From positions 4,836,001-4,900,000 of the forward strand of contig CP053156.1 of assembly GCA_014607495.2 (NCBI GenBank): a DNA stretch of 64,000 nt, written 5' to 3'. The notes under the pieces are model-generated. The model saw only the letters and a program-made list of their open reading frames with translations. It was not told the origin of the DNA and did not search any database. Source of the stretch: Carposina sasakii. Its lineage: Eukaryota > Arthropoda > Insecta > Lepidoptera > Carposinidae. Positions 53,278 through 64,000 of this stretch are shown piece after piece; position 1 is the stretch's first letter, and every line of letters starts with the position of its first letter. The position numbers and the translations under genes are program-made.

Positions 53278-53518
53278 ATGTCTGCTAGAAACTATTTGTC
53301 AGCTCGCGAGAAGAATATCAGTAAAATTATAGATTACTTACCGAACATAAACAGTCAGAAATTTAATTATCGATCTGGCCAAGAATTACCAGCTTTATCA
53401 GCAAATAATTTGGTCAATAGAAATATCACTTATACCTATGAAGCACCTTTTTTTCCTACCAACAATACAGAGAGATCAGGAACACCTTTTTCGGATTTCT
53501 TTTCAGAAAGTGAAACAG
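53278..53518 (+). CDS. FAM149-like exon 1 (start codon)
   Basis: MSARNYLSAREKNISKIIDY opens the protein; 80 codons plus one base end at a gtattt donor. The frame is open a little upstream (in-frame TTG at 53221), but the ATG at 53278 is the first one. Ser/Asn-rich, no domain. Confidence 0.7.
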
Positions 53519-55675
53519 GTATTTATAATTTGAAGATGGTAAAGTTAGTAAAGTCCATTGTTGTTCAGATGCAGATTGTTCTGTACATTGTTCATGATTG
53601 TGGGGCCGAATCCTGACATACAGAGCAAGTAGTTAAATTTTAAAGTTAAATGCATGGAGGTAATAAAAATACTCCACGGTTAAAAGTATTATACACATTT
53701 CCTACCTTTATGTGAATTATAATGTTACTGTAGGCTTAAAAAACCCTTAATTTCATTTAAAGTTCATGGCCTGGTTACAAAATTTAATCCCTGTAGGGAA
53801 CAATCAAACATGGATATGGTGGAAATAGACACCTGTTTCTGCATCGTCATATTAATTAGTCGTAAGTAGCCACTTATGTGGGACAAGGTTGTAAACTTTG
53901 TTTGATAAACCTTCCAGGGACTCCAGATTTCCGCAGTGAAGAGAGTGATAGCAGTTCAGGCTCAGCATTACAAAGAAACACAGCCGAAGTGACAAAGGTA
54001 CTTGCAACTGAGTGGGAGTGTATTGAAAGAACTCTTTATGATGAGAGTGGTGAGAAGTCAACCAGACCTGCCATTATTGAAGAGTGCAAGCAATGGAGAC
54101 AGTTGCACCCACAGCTTAGGTAATATACTTTTTATGTTCTACTAGGTAGGGTTTTGTTTTACTTACTTACTTTTTCATTTATAATATTAGTTGGTACAAT
54201 CCCAACTAGGTTAGTAGGTAGTACCATTATAAGGATGACATACCCTCGTGGGTAAAAAGCCCCTTTAAAAAAATAGAAAAAAAAAGTACCATTATAAGGT
54301 AAAATAAAGGTCACTCAGACCTTTTCTTAACTTCAAATTAGTGTAACAAAATTTCCTAGATTCATTGTGTAAGTGTCATCATCATCTTCCTCCCCTGTAC
54401 CATTTATTTGGGGTCGGCTCAATATGTACTTTTCTTCCATTCATCCCTATTATCCGTCATCTAATTGCTCACTCCCAGTACACGCATATCCTCTCTCACA
54501 CAGTCCATCCAACATTTCTTTGGTCTACCTCTTCCTTTATATCCATCCACATTCATGCAGAACACTGTAAAATATGCCTTTCATCCCGTTGCTTTACATG
54601 CCCGTATCAAGACAGACGTTACTACTTGTCTGTGATCGGCCCAACTTTCAGACTTCCTCTTATATACTCATTTCTTATTTTATCCTTTATCATTATCATC
54701 CATATCATTGTGTAAGGGATGTACATGAACTAATACCAAATTCCAAAAGAATTCTGAAACTACTATAATAATAACATAGCTGTTGTGAGCTATTGATTAA
54801 GTCCATTGGATTCATTTATTATAATGTATATCCCTTTATTACGTGACTCATAATCAAGGTCAGAATAACATAGTGAATAGTTGATTTGCATCTGTCCTTC
54901 ACACATGACTATTAGGAACTTATTGATTTTATTATTACACAGGGTGGTTGGAAAATCAATACCTTTACCAGAAAAGAGGATATCATACAGGCAAATGGAC
55001 CATGAGGAAGTCATTGCAATGCACTACAGTGACTACGAGCAATTCAGTGAGAGTGAAGAAAGATTATCACAGAGCAGCAATGATGTTACCCCACACAACT
55101 CTCCCAGAGTGTCCACGGAGGACCTATTTGAGCCCAAATTGTGCAGAGAAAGAGTCAAATTTATCACACCATACTATGAAGAGGATGTTGACTTACCTGA
55201 TGCATTTTGCTCACTACTCCAAATAACCCCTATCCAAATACGCAGTCCGCCTCATAGAAGAAGGAACCAGTCTATTTTGAAATCGGAAATGGCATCATCA
55301 AAATGGATGAAGGGTTCAAGACCAGATTCATCGGTGAACTGTGACAGGAACAGTGCGAAGTCATTTGTTTCTTTGGACACTAGAAATGGGAATATAGCCT
55401 TGAGTGCATCAGAAAGAAATAAAATCCTTAATGGTAGAGTAGTAACAGCTCGACATAGAGACTTCAATAGATTAGAACCACTATACACACCAGAGAAATC
55501 AGAAACTGACTCTGATAGAAAAATGGGTATTCAACATTTTAGTATAAGAAAAGTGTCTTTACCACCACTTTTGTTAGAAGAAGAAAAGAGGAAAGTTGTT
55601 AGTTCAGCAAAAAAGCACAGAGGTAGAAAAAGTGGAAGAGGAGTTTTAAGTTCAGAGCGTTTTAAGCTTGTCTAG
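53278..55675 (+). CDS. FAM149 family (DUF3719) protein, spliced, 3 exons
   Basis: Exons 53278-53518, 53918-54119 and 54943-55675 join in phase to 391 residues. The core ATEWECIERTLYDESG, then PAIIEECKQWRQLHPQLRVV and GKSIPLP (about residues 108-155), spans the exon 2/3 junction and fits DUF3719, where a Trp-rich helix is followed by 'W..lfPHLRV.G'. Vertebrate FAM149B1 acts at primary cilia; a ciliary role here is inference. The rest is Ser-rich and low in predicted structure, with a basic C-terminus (KKHRGRKSGRGVLSSERFKL). Poly(A) signal AATAAA lies at 56077-56082. A further 5' coding exon cannot be excluded. Confidence 0.75.
53918..54119 (+). CDS. FAM149-like exon 2 (DUF3719 core)
   Basis: The acceptor aaccttccag completes a Gly codon; it encodes TPDFRSEESDSSSGSALQRN, then the Trp-containing core, ending HPQL plus two bases before gtaata. 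Confidence 0.8.
54379..54640 (-). mobile_element. RTE-like LINE ORF2 C-terminus and GAT tail
   Basis: On the reverse strand: GRGRPKKCWMDCVREDMRVL, GVSN-stop, then MTDNRDEWKKSTY, a stop and ADPK. This is the well-known C-terminal block of RTE-type LINE reverse-transcriptase proteins (GRPKKRW.D.V..D....G.....DR..W......ADP). It ends in GATGATGATG. Internal stops show it is dead. It lies antisense in FAM149-like intron 2. Confidence 0.85.
54943..55675 (+). CDS. FAM149-like exon 3 (C-terminal two thirds)
   Basis: The acceptor ttattacacag completes an Arg codon and continues VVGKSIPLPEKRISYRQMDH. 243 codons then TAG at 55673-55675. Low-complexity Ser/Glu/Arg composition with PHNSPRVSTEDLFEPKLC and a basic tail. 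Confidence 0.8.
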
Positions 55676-56613
55676 AATACAAGGTAAGAGACCTTAATTT
55701 TATTATTTGGGTTGAATATCAATGGATAACTCAGACAGCTGCAAGGGAAAAAGAAAAGACCACCTATCTAATTAGAACTCCTTTTTAAATAGTATTTATC
55801 CAAATTGATTTAAGTAGAGACTGTACTTACAATGTGCACAGGTTAATGTACAGTGTACATACTCTAATGTAAAGACACTCAATTTTATTACGTACTTGAA
55901 TTGAGGTTGTATCACATCTGATAGTTTTTTTATTTTTGTATCAATTTTGATCTCATAGATTACTTTTTTCTAGTCAGTATGTGTGTGATTTAAAAAAATG
56001 TGTGATAAATGATATCATGTATATGTATGTGCAAGTTGGATTGTTGTGATGCACAGATAATTGTAAATATTATTGTAATAAATAACTATAGAGAATTCAG
56101 ATACATGTGTAGGGCAACAGACATTCTTACATAATACATAGTCTGCCCTAGGGGTTTAAAGAGGAGGGGCAGTTACCTACATATAGCAGTGTATTAAATT
56201 TCATTCAATGCAATTATGTTTATCTTGAAATACACTGATACTTCTTTATTACAGATTACCTATTTATTTTATTTATTGTTTTATTGTAAGTACTTATAAC
56301 ATAATTATGGTTGTTAAAAACACTACAAATGCATAAGAAAAACGTCAGTGTACCTACACCTATATCATAGATATTAATTTCAAGTCGGTTAACTAGTACA
56401 AAACATTTTCGACCATCCTGCCAATGTATTTTCCGAGCACTACAACATTGGTCTCTTTAAAGCTAGAGTGAATAGGCACTTTCTAGGCAAACATGTACCA
56501 CCTTAGGCCGCATCTTGCTTAACATCAGGCACGATGGCGGTCAATGTATGCCTAGCCAATTGTAAAAAAAAAACGACCGATCACTCTTGTAGGTCATGTA
56601 AACCTGATTGGAC

Positions 56614-57290
56614 GAAGATACTCATCACTTTTCATACGGTCGTAGATTTATTATACTAGCGCATGAACGTATAAAGAACAATGGACGTAGTGCTGTCACT
56701 GCACAGATTGAAGCACCGAAATGGCGGCGCGTTAGGCATGTGTGCGTATTTTCCAGTAGGCGCCGAGCTTACTATGATTTGTATGTGTGTGTGAATAACG
56801 CGTCAATACACATCCCTACTCCATGGAATATCGTTACCGAGCTTACTATGAATGCTTCACTCTGTGTAGTCACAACACTCTGTCCGTTATATATATATAT
56901 TTTTTTATTTTATTTATTTATTTATTTACACACACATATAACTAATGTTTATCATTACAGGTTCCCCTAATGCGATAAATTAGCTTTTATCTTAACACTT
57001 ATTGTTAATTATAAGTTTGATACTTTTTTTTTTTTTTTTTTTAATCATGAACATAACATGCAACAAACATTGCCCTTACTGTGAATTCTCTCAGAGTACA
57101 ACAACATAGGTCCACACTTTCTGCCATGACATTGAGTGTATTGAGTGCGCGAGTGAGCGGCCCCTTATTCCACAGGTGAGTTCGGCCCTTCGGCACCGCC
57201 AGCAGTGGCTTCTTCTTCTTTATACGTTCATGTATTTTTATTTATTTATTATACGCTAGTATAATAAATCTATGCATACGGTTGTCATAT
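56614..57290. mobile_element. TIR element with ATAGATTTATTATACTAGCG ends
   Basis: 'catacggtcgtagatttatt' and 'atactagcgcatgaacgtat' at the left are mirrored by 'atacgttcatg' ... 'atacgctagtataataaatc' and 'tatgcatacgg' at the right. Span ~675 bp. The 120-codon ORF at 56608-56970 lies inside and shows no domain. TSD not clear. Confidence 0.55.
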
Positions 57291-58678
57291 AGAAAGAGAC
57301 AATACGGCATCGTTGAGAAATGGGCGGAGCTTAAAGACTTGGCAAGCTGAATTGCACCTTATTACATCAATGTGAGATGGATTATTTTGGAGTTCCTACA
57401 GTATGTGTCAAGCTCCTTTTCGCTCCGTTTGACGATCAGGGTGTACTAGGGGAAGTGGGGGGAATAAACTGAAAGGTGACAACTTTTTATAATGAAACCG
57501 CAAGATCTGTCATACAGTTAAAAATTACGTGGAGTTAGTTTGAACCTAGGTAGGTAGGGTTTATATTCAATGTGTAATTTTTTTGTAGTTCTGGCGCCGC
57601 CCCCAACTTACCTAGGCTTTACAATGCGTGTTAAGGATTATTTATTTATTTAAGGATTATGGGAGGAAAATAACTTTTCAAATACAAATACAGAATTTAT
57701 TTTGATATTTACATTATTTGCATTTTTATTAACAATCAACATCAACAATATTAAATAAGTTGTCCTTGTGTTGTGATACATTCGACCTTACGTGTAATAT
57801 TACATTATATTATGGTGTTTTTAAAAAGTATTAGGTAAGTATACAGTTATTTATTTAAACAAGCAATATTTATACATTTGTAAATTAGGAAAGGGTCTTG
57901 GGTCTTGCCATAAAAAAAGTGTTCGAAACGACTAAACAGATAATTAATCTGTGCAATTTTAGAAATTGGAATGGGAAGCCGAATAAAATTTTAAAATTTA
58001 AATTTTACAAATAGAATAGTGGCATAGATAATGTAATATTACAGGCGTGTCGGCAACTATAAGCAGTGATAATAATGGGATACTGAGTAATGATGTCGAG
58101 ACTTTGAGCAACTGCGGAGAAAGCTGTGAGCTTGATTTTTGGGGTTGCCAATCTATAAAATTAATAATTATAAATTGTTATAATGTTTGATCTAGTTTTC
58201 TCTAGATGACGTCAAATATGGTATACATTTCTGAGATAAGTCTGTAAAATGACTATCAAGTATTTTCTAGACTAGCTTGATTAGGTACCACATAAAGTTA
58301 AATTTAAATTATATTTATAAGTAAATCATACAATATTTAGGAATTAAAATATTTTGAAGTTATGGAGATAATATTTAAGCGTCAACAGTCATTCAAGCCA
58401 CATCGTCTGTGAAGATGACTCTTGATCGCTAGTTGATCGTTAATGGCAACCCGTAGCATTGGCCAAAAAATAAATGTTTCAGTTTTGATTTGGCACCGTC
58501 TCTGGAGATTCGAATTATCGGGCACTAGGCCTATTTAACAACGGGACGGGTAACAACTCGTTTCAGTATATATAAAATTTAAAATAAGAGCGGAGGAAAA
58601 CTTGTGTTATACGATTAAGTGGACTTTATAATAGGTGCTGGCGTGTACCTAAATATGTTATAGTGGTCATTAAAGAGA
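57291..58678 (+). other. no gene
   Basis: Intergenic AT-rich sequence. No ORF, repeat family or inverted repeat that I can support. Confidence 0.55.
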
Positions 58679-58680
58679 TA

Positions 58681-58814
58681 AGACAATGTAACATTATTGC
58701 GATAGAATCGATAGAGGTTCGTCATCGAAACATTTCATACAATAGGAAACCAAACAGCTATTCTTAGAAATGTTGCGACCACGAACGTAGCGTAACGATG
58801 TTACATTGTCTTAG
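58681..58814. mobile_element. small MITE AGACAATGTAACAT, TA-flanked
   Basis: AGACAATGTAACAT at the left is exactly inverted at the right (ATGTTACATTGTCT) with TA on each side. About 134 bp in all, with no coding capacity. Confidence 0.7.
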
Positions 58815-59457
58815 TAGGTACACTGGTACATATTATTTTACATAATATACCATTTTGGCCTTTTCTATTTTTGAAGACCAATATTAATTTAGAATTACGA
58901 GTAGTACAATAAGTCACATTATGTTTGCTTCTAGTCCAGTTATTAAATACTCCTAACTAGAAAAGGCGTGATAGTGACGTCCAGCAAGAACTAACCCCGC
59001 ACTCCTGTGTAAATGTATGCAAATTTCACTTTTTCAAACATGTTTTTAAGACACTAGCGCCATCGCGGTATACTTTTAGACTGTATCTTTAGTTGCATTT
59101 TTCCAACACAAACAATCTAGATAATTTCTTTTTAAAATACTTATAAGATTACCTATATGTCTACAGTGCCAATCCAAAACGAGAACACGTAGCGTCGGTT
59201 TATTGCAATAGAGCGAAAAACTTTCTATTTTAATTTATATTTAAATTAATATTAATATTAATTTAAAATGTTACAATAATTTACCTCACAGCCATCATTA
59301 TATATTGATACTACTTTAATAAAGAGAGGACTAGTGTGTAACAACACGATTAGATGGCATTCAGCTTACAAAAAGGGTCTAGCGAATATTCGTAGAATAG
59401 AAGCGGTTGCGTGTTGCATACAATCTGGGACCGAAAGTTAAAAACATCGAAGACATG

Positions 59458-59720
59458 CCTCTAGTAGTAATATTACTAGAGGTATTATGTATCGGTCGGT
59501 AGTAGTAATATTACTAGAGTCATTATGTATGAGTGTAATACATAGCCGTGTGGCGTGCTCTGTGGGAGGCTTACGTCCAGCAGTGTCATAATACCTCTAG
59601 AGAGGTATTATGTATGAGTGTAATACAGTGGGCGTGCTCTGGGGACTGCAGCAAAGGCTGACGACATTGGGTACATAATACCTCTAGTAATATAACTACT
59701 AGAGGTATTATGTTAGAGAT
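59458..59720. repeat. cluster of short palindromes CCTCTAGTAATATTACTAGAG
   Basis: Several copies of CTCTAGTA..TACTAGAG and of ATACCTCTAG/CTAGAGGTAT, mixed with 'attatgtatgagtgtaata' (twice) and a fragment of the CAGCAGTGGAC repeat. It looks like a local tandem/inverted rearrangement of a palindromic unit. Nearby 59740-59850 ends GGTGGAAAGGCAGCC, a relative of the 37942 MITE. Confidence 0.65.
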
Positions 59721-60390
59721 GTATTATGCAACGTAGCTGAGAATGTGTTTTATATCTACTAATCAAATTAGATAAACTTGATAGGTGGATATCACATGGA
59801 ATCGTAGCCAAATAGCATAGTAGGTATATCTCTGGTGGAAAGGCAGCCATATCGTTGGAATATCCAGTGAATTTTTAATATCAGTCTAATTACAATGAAA
59901 TATGACTCCACTATTGGACCTGAGTAAACGTATTGGAACTCACTGAAAAACGTAACCATTATACCTCTAGCGGGACATTTGAAACTGATTGTACTTAAGG
60001 TATTTTTCGGAGAAGGTAAATCTTATTTTCGTATTCAGATTGGATGCAGTATGCAAGCGCTCTAAGCGTCATTTAAGAGTGCTGATAATGCTCTTGCCTC
60101 TCGCATCCTCTTTACAAACTTGTGTATGTGCGAGCAGGACGGGACAATCCATCAACGCTCTTACACAACGCTCACTAAATATAGAGCAAGATTTTAAGTA
60201 TACGTATATAATACATGAAAATTTTCACCATTTCGTTCTAAAAACGTTAACAACCTCAAGCTATTAGCAATAGTCAACAATGTTGGTAATTCTAGGAGTT
60301 ATGCACACAAGACACGGGAGTAAGAGAACAGGCAGTTGTAAAACTTCCATCTAAATGTGTACATTGTTTGCAGCATGAGAGATATATAGA

Positions 60391-60620
60391 TACAGGGTGT
60401 AAAAAAGGGATATGTTAAGCGAAATGCTATGAATATAGCACACTTTAGGGAATCTGACAATATTCGAAATCACATGTTTAATTTTTTATCTTAACAACTG
60501 ATGAATGTTCATACAATATTGAAAAATAATCATGTGATTTCGAATTTTGAAGATTATTCTCTATAGCGGGCCTTATTAATAGCATTTCGCTCAACATATC
60601 CCTTTTGTTACAGCCTGTAT
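60391..60620. mobile_element. palindromic MITE, TACAGGGTGTAAC family (diverged)
   Basis: TACAGGGTGTAAAAAAGGGA then TATGTTAAGCGAAATGCTATG at the left; CATTTCGCTCAACATATCCC then TTTTGTTACAGCCTGTA at the right. The most diverged full-length copy in the window. Confidence 0.8.
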
Positions 60621-60768
60621 ATTAACGAATAAAATCAATATTTATATAACAAGGTAACACCATTTATAGGTCTATAAAATTATGAAAACGTAACGTAACG
60701 TTGATTTTCTGCGCAGGCGCATAGAATTAGTACAACACAAAGTTAACGTCGTTTAGTTTAGATTTTAA

Positions 60769-60899
60769 CCGTGTTATTACAAAAGAATTTAAACATTGTT
60801 TAAGCTAAGCGTGCCCTTGGCAGATATGCCATACGTTTTGCTGTCAAATGTCATATTTAAATCAAGTCTAATTTTAGGCGCTCTTTTGTAATAACACCG
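60769..60899. mobile_element. TAA-flanked MITE CCGTGTTATTACAAAAG, first of a tandem pair
   Basis: CCGTGTTATTACAAAAG at the left; CTTTTGTAATAACACCG at the right. 131 bp, with TAA at 60766-60768 and 60900-60902. The interior has CTGTCAAATGTCATATTTAA. Confidence 0.85.
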
Positions 60900-60902
60900 T
60901 AA

Positions 60903-61038
60903 CCGTGTTATTACAAAAGAATTTAAACATTTTTTAAGCTAACAATGCTCTAAATTTGGCAGATATGCCATACATTTTGCTGTCAAATGTCATATTTAAA
61001 TCGAGTCTACCTTTAGGCGCGCTTTTGTAATAACACCG
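60903..61038. mobile_element. TAA-flanked MITE CCGTGTTATTACAAAAG, second of a tandem pair
   Basis: Same family and orientation as 60769-60899, sharing the middle TAA; the right TAA is at 61039-61041. The two copies differ by scattered substitutions and small indels. Confidence 0.85.
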
Positions 61039-61186
61039 TAAATGTTTACATAATAATAACGTTCTACTTAGACTTCAATAAAGGATGATTTAGATTAGAC
61101 TGAGACAGGCACGAGATTTTTTAAAATATCTGCTCATGTAGCATGACCTGCGAAACATGATATGATAAACCGATTTATCGACATTC

Positions 61187-61732
61187 ACGGCCGAATACTC
61201 AATCGTCACTCAAATACAATGCTCACGTAAAGAGCTCTTGAATTTAAGCATCTCTCAAATTAAAGTGGTATACACGAAGGCTACTCAAACGATTTGAAGG
61301 CATGATCTCTACTTAGTTTGTGCAATTGACTTTGACTTTACTTGATAATGAGCAAGTAGGTATATAAATAAATGTGTTTCATTTCAATCCACGCTGCAAC
61401 TTCATTTCGTCGACTCGCGGTAGGTCTTTCATCATCGAAAAGAGAAGATAACGATGATAAAGACATTATTTTAATGCTTCAATAAAAACAATCACAGATT
61501 TAGGAGACCTCTCGACCACTCTTAAATGTAAGCGATGCTCAAATCAGTTTGACAGTTCATTTGACAGCTAAATACAACCGAGTGGCCTTTGAGTAGAACT
61601 TAATCTAAGGCCCACTTAAATTTAACACATGCTTATAATTGACGTTTGAGAATACGAATTTTGTATTTAAGAGCTACTCAAACATTTAAGCAGCCGTTAG
61701 ATATTTGAGGGACGTTTCAGTATTCGGCCGTT
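61187..61732. mobile_element. TIR element ACGGCCGAATACT
   Basis: ACGGCCGAATACTCAATCGT then CACTCAAATA at the left; TATTTGAGGGACGTTTCAGT then ATTCGGCCGT at the right. Span ~546 bp. The interior has several CTCAAA/TTTGAG motifs in both orientations. No ORF. Confidence 0.65.
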
Positions 61733-61739
61733 AGCCTGT

Positions 61740-64000
61740 CAAAATACGATAAATATAGCCGCCATGTTGAGTTTAGACGTTACGATATCGTACGTTACGA
61801 TATGCTAGGGGGGCTGATCTGTCTAAACCCGTTTGGTTATAGTATGGTATCTTAAGATACAAACTTAAGATACAAACTGTGATGTCCCTCGTGCTCAACT
61901 CAGCCTAATTAATAAATTCTTAATGAATAACATAATGTCTGATTACGTTTGTTCTCTTAAAAGTACCAGGCGCTCAGTAGCGTGAAGGCGTTCGTACATG
62001 GGAGTGTGAAAACACTACCGCGTTATGTACGCCCAGTACGAAGTATCATTTAGCAACAAGTCGTGTGAGCTTATAGATAAGCTGAATTATTTATATATTT
62101 TACGTTTATACCTCAAGCAAACACACGCAGAAAGGACTCGGCTAGGTTCTCTCTCGATAAGGCGATTACACATACTTTAAACACTAGTTTTCAAATTGCA
62201 CACTGACCCACCTCTATAAACTTTTAATTGCGATAAATATTTTGTAATGCTGTATAAAAATATTAAAGGAAAAAATCGTCATTTAATATTAATCTTATTT
62301 AACATTCATATCGATCCAAATTAATAGCGTTTATATTACATTTTTACAATGAGACGTTCCGAATTCTATTTCAGATTCATTTATTCATTCATTATTAACT
62401 AGCGTACAGTGACATAGAAGCCTAAACTCACAACTAACTACACAAGATAGTATCGAATAAACTTTAATGTAGCATTCTATTTTAATGCAAAGGAGATATA
62501 CTTTGAAAAATTCTTATGTAACATATAAAATTACATTTACCTATATACAACGTTCTAGCTAGATTTAATATATTGATTTCGAACCAAGCACACTGCGGTA
62601 CACTAAATATTAGGTACCTAGTTGGCGTCTATCGAGGCATGCACGGTATACTACTTACCAATTGAAGCTCCCGAGTATTATTATTAACTCGTCAAATCTG
62701 GGGTGGTCAGTTTTCCATACCTAGAACTGTTGATTTTGGTGGCCAGTAATATATCTCTTATTTTATTTTAGTATGACATTTAGGTCGACTGTTAATTTGA
62801 GAATTTATATCTACCTATTTCATTACTGCTTGATACTTGTACACGTCAGGAAAGGTTATAAGATTTTTCCAAATGACAATTTAGTTCTCTACTAGGAATT
62901 GTGTACAGAATAACACCAAGAATTAATAAAACAGGTCCCTTAGGTTACTTGGATATCAAGTTATTCATTTGGCCGAATAAGCCGTGTTAGGGAAAAATAA
63001 TTACTACATTTAAAATTTTGGACAGAATATAGATCGAATTTTAAATTTACAAACTATCGTGCACAACCATCGCATAACTCTACATTTACAATATTTGGTT
63101 ACAGTGAGATCTTTTTTTTGTATTTTTTTCACATTTTGTAGGGTCTTAGAATTGGTATAGTCTGTGGTACAGATATATAATTGCACGAGCTAAATGTGTT
63201 CGATTATACTGCAGTATTTGGTCAAAAAGATATACTTTGAGGTGCTTACAATGTTCCTCCTTAATAAATGGATAGAAAGTCATAATTTTATCAAGAAAAT
63301 TGAAATAGAAATTTCCGCGTGAGACGTCGGTAACATAGCCGCATGAACCGTTGATATTTGTTTTTGTACTTCTGTAATAATTATTTGCTTCGTGGAATTA
63401 CTTAGGGCGTTACAAAAATATTGGCAGTATGTTGCGTTCAATTCCTTTACTAACTAGGTTCTGTTGAATCCTTTTTGAACTAAATCTGATATTTTGTGAC
63501 CACACACATCGTTCACACGTAAACACCTATGCTAGTGTCTTGTATTAAGGCCGGCTTTGCCTAAACTATTTGGATGGAAATGATATCTAAATGACATGAA
63601 AAAAGTATATACAGGATGTTTGATCAATTTAATATATCTCCGTACTAAATATACAAACTATCAGTAATTTGAGGTATTTTTAATATTATCAAGTAATTAT
63701 TTTAAAATAACTGTGGTGCTATGTTGCGTGCGAGTGGCTTGCAACTGCTACAAGGGATCACCTAGGTAGGATACTTCATCAAACATCTTGTAGATTTAGT
63801 AACTTCATTATTGCGCATGTTTTTTCTCTAACGGACCTCGGAATGATAACTATAATCGTGAGGCGTGCCTAAAATCTAGTAAATTCTAAAAAAAATTGAA
63901 CACTAATCGATTGCACTTGTTAAAATGTTTAGTAACTGTTTTCGTATAGATTTTAGTCGAATGGAATCGATTACTGTTGCACATCACTATACAATTAATC
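61740..64000 (+). other. no gene
   Basis: AT-rich intergenic or intronic sequence to the window end. I see no ORF, splice-consistent exon or repeat family I can support. A gene beyond the window may reach in as UTR or intron. Confidence 0.5.

Noticed and set aside
54365..54715. 116-codon ORF (+ strand) as a gene
   Set aside because: It is the antisense shadow of an RTE-like LINE C-terminus on the other strand.
56608..56970. 120-codon ORF as a gene
   Set aside because: It lies inside an inverted-repeat element, ends in low-complexity TTTATTTATT and shows no domain.
1..64000. CRISPR arrays, operons, riboswitches or prophage
   Set aside because: The window is clearly eukaryotic with spliced animal genes; the only spaced repeats are the tmod minisatellite and the transposon arrays.

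Overview
This is eukaryotic nuclear DNA from an insect, almost certainly a moth or butterfly. It is AT-rich with small GC-rich exons. Its introns are packed with tRNA-derived SINEs, LINE 3' ends with GAT- or TTGA-repeat tails, and many short inverted-repeat DNA elements of types common in Lepidoptera. The species cannot be named from the sequence. Nothing bacterial or operon-like is present, and most of the long open frames in the window are repeat sequence.

Three host genes can be assembled exon by exon, with splice sites and phases that agree. (1) tropomodulin (tmod), + strand: start codon at 2803, seven shared coding exons to 19740, then a choice of C-terminal exons (21055-21295, 21957-22030, 24858-24914) and a 3' UTR exon from 28296 to about 30830. 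(2) geranylgeranyl diphosphate synthase, - strand: eight exons from 48926 down to 39505, 302 residues, with both aspartate-rich motifs. (3) a FAM149/DUF3719 family gene, + strand: three exons, 53278-55675, 391 residues. tmod caps actin filament pointed ends, GGPPS makes the C20 prenyl donor, and FAM149 proteins are linked to cilia. I see no functional link between the three; they are simply neighbours.

The rest is largely a record of transposition. 1-173 is the N-terminus of a mariner transposase. 1.1-30 kb is the tmod gene with introns full of SINEs, LINE fragments and MITEs. 31.3-32.7 kb is a head-to-tail array of an unnamed ~420-bp repeat. 33.6-36.9 kb is a RAG1/Transib-like transposon with a broken transposase, sitting inside a PIF/Harbinger-like transposon whose own ORF it interrupts. 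37.8-38.1 kb and 60.8-61.0 kb each hold two MITEs abutting across a single shared TAA. 49.6-51.5 kb is a multi-layer nest of elements. 56.6-64 kb has no gene I can support.

The observations most worth a second look are at the 3' end of tmod. The terminal coding exon at 24858 is open in two frames: skipping or including the exon at 21055-21295 reads it as IRQQRRSQNSA or as STPAAPEPEQRLET. The exon-7 splice donor has also been copied about ten more times into a 53-59 bp minisatellite immediately downstream.
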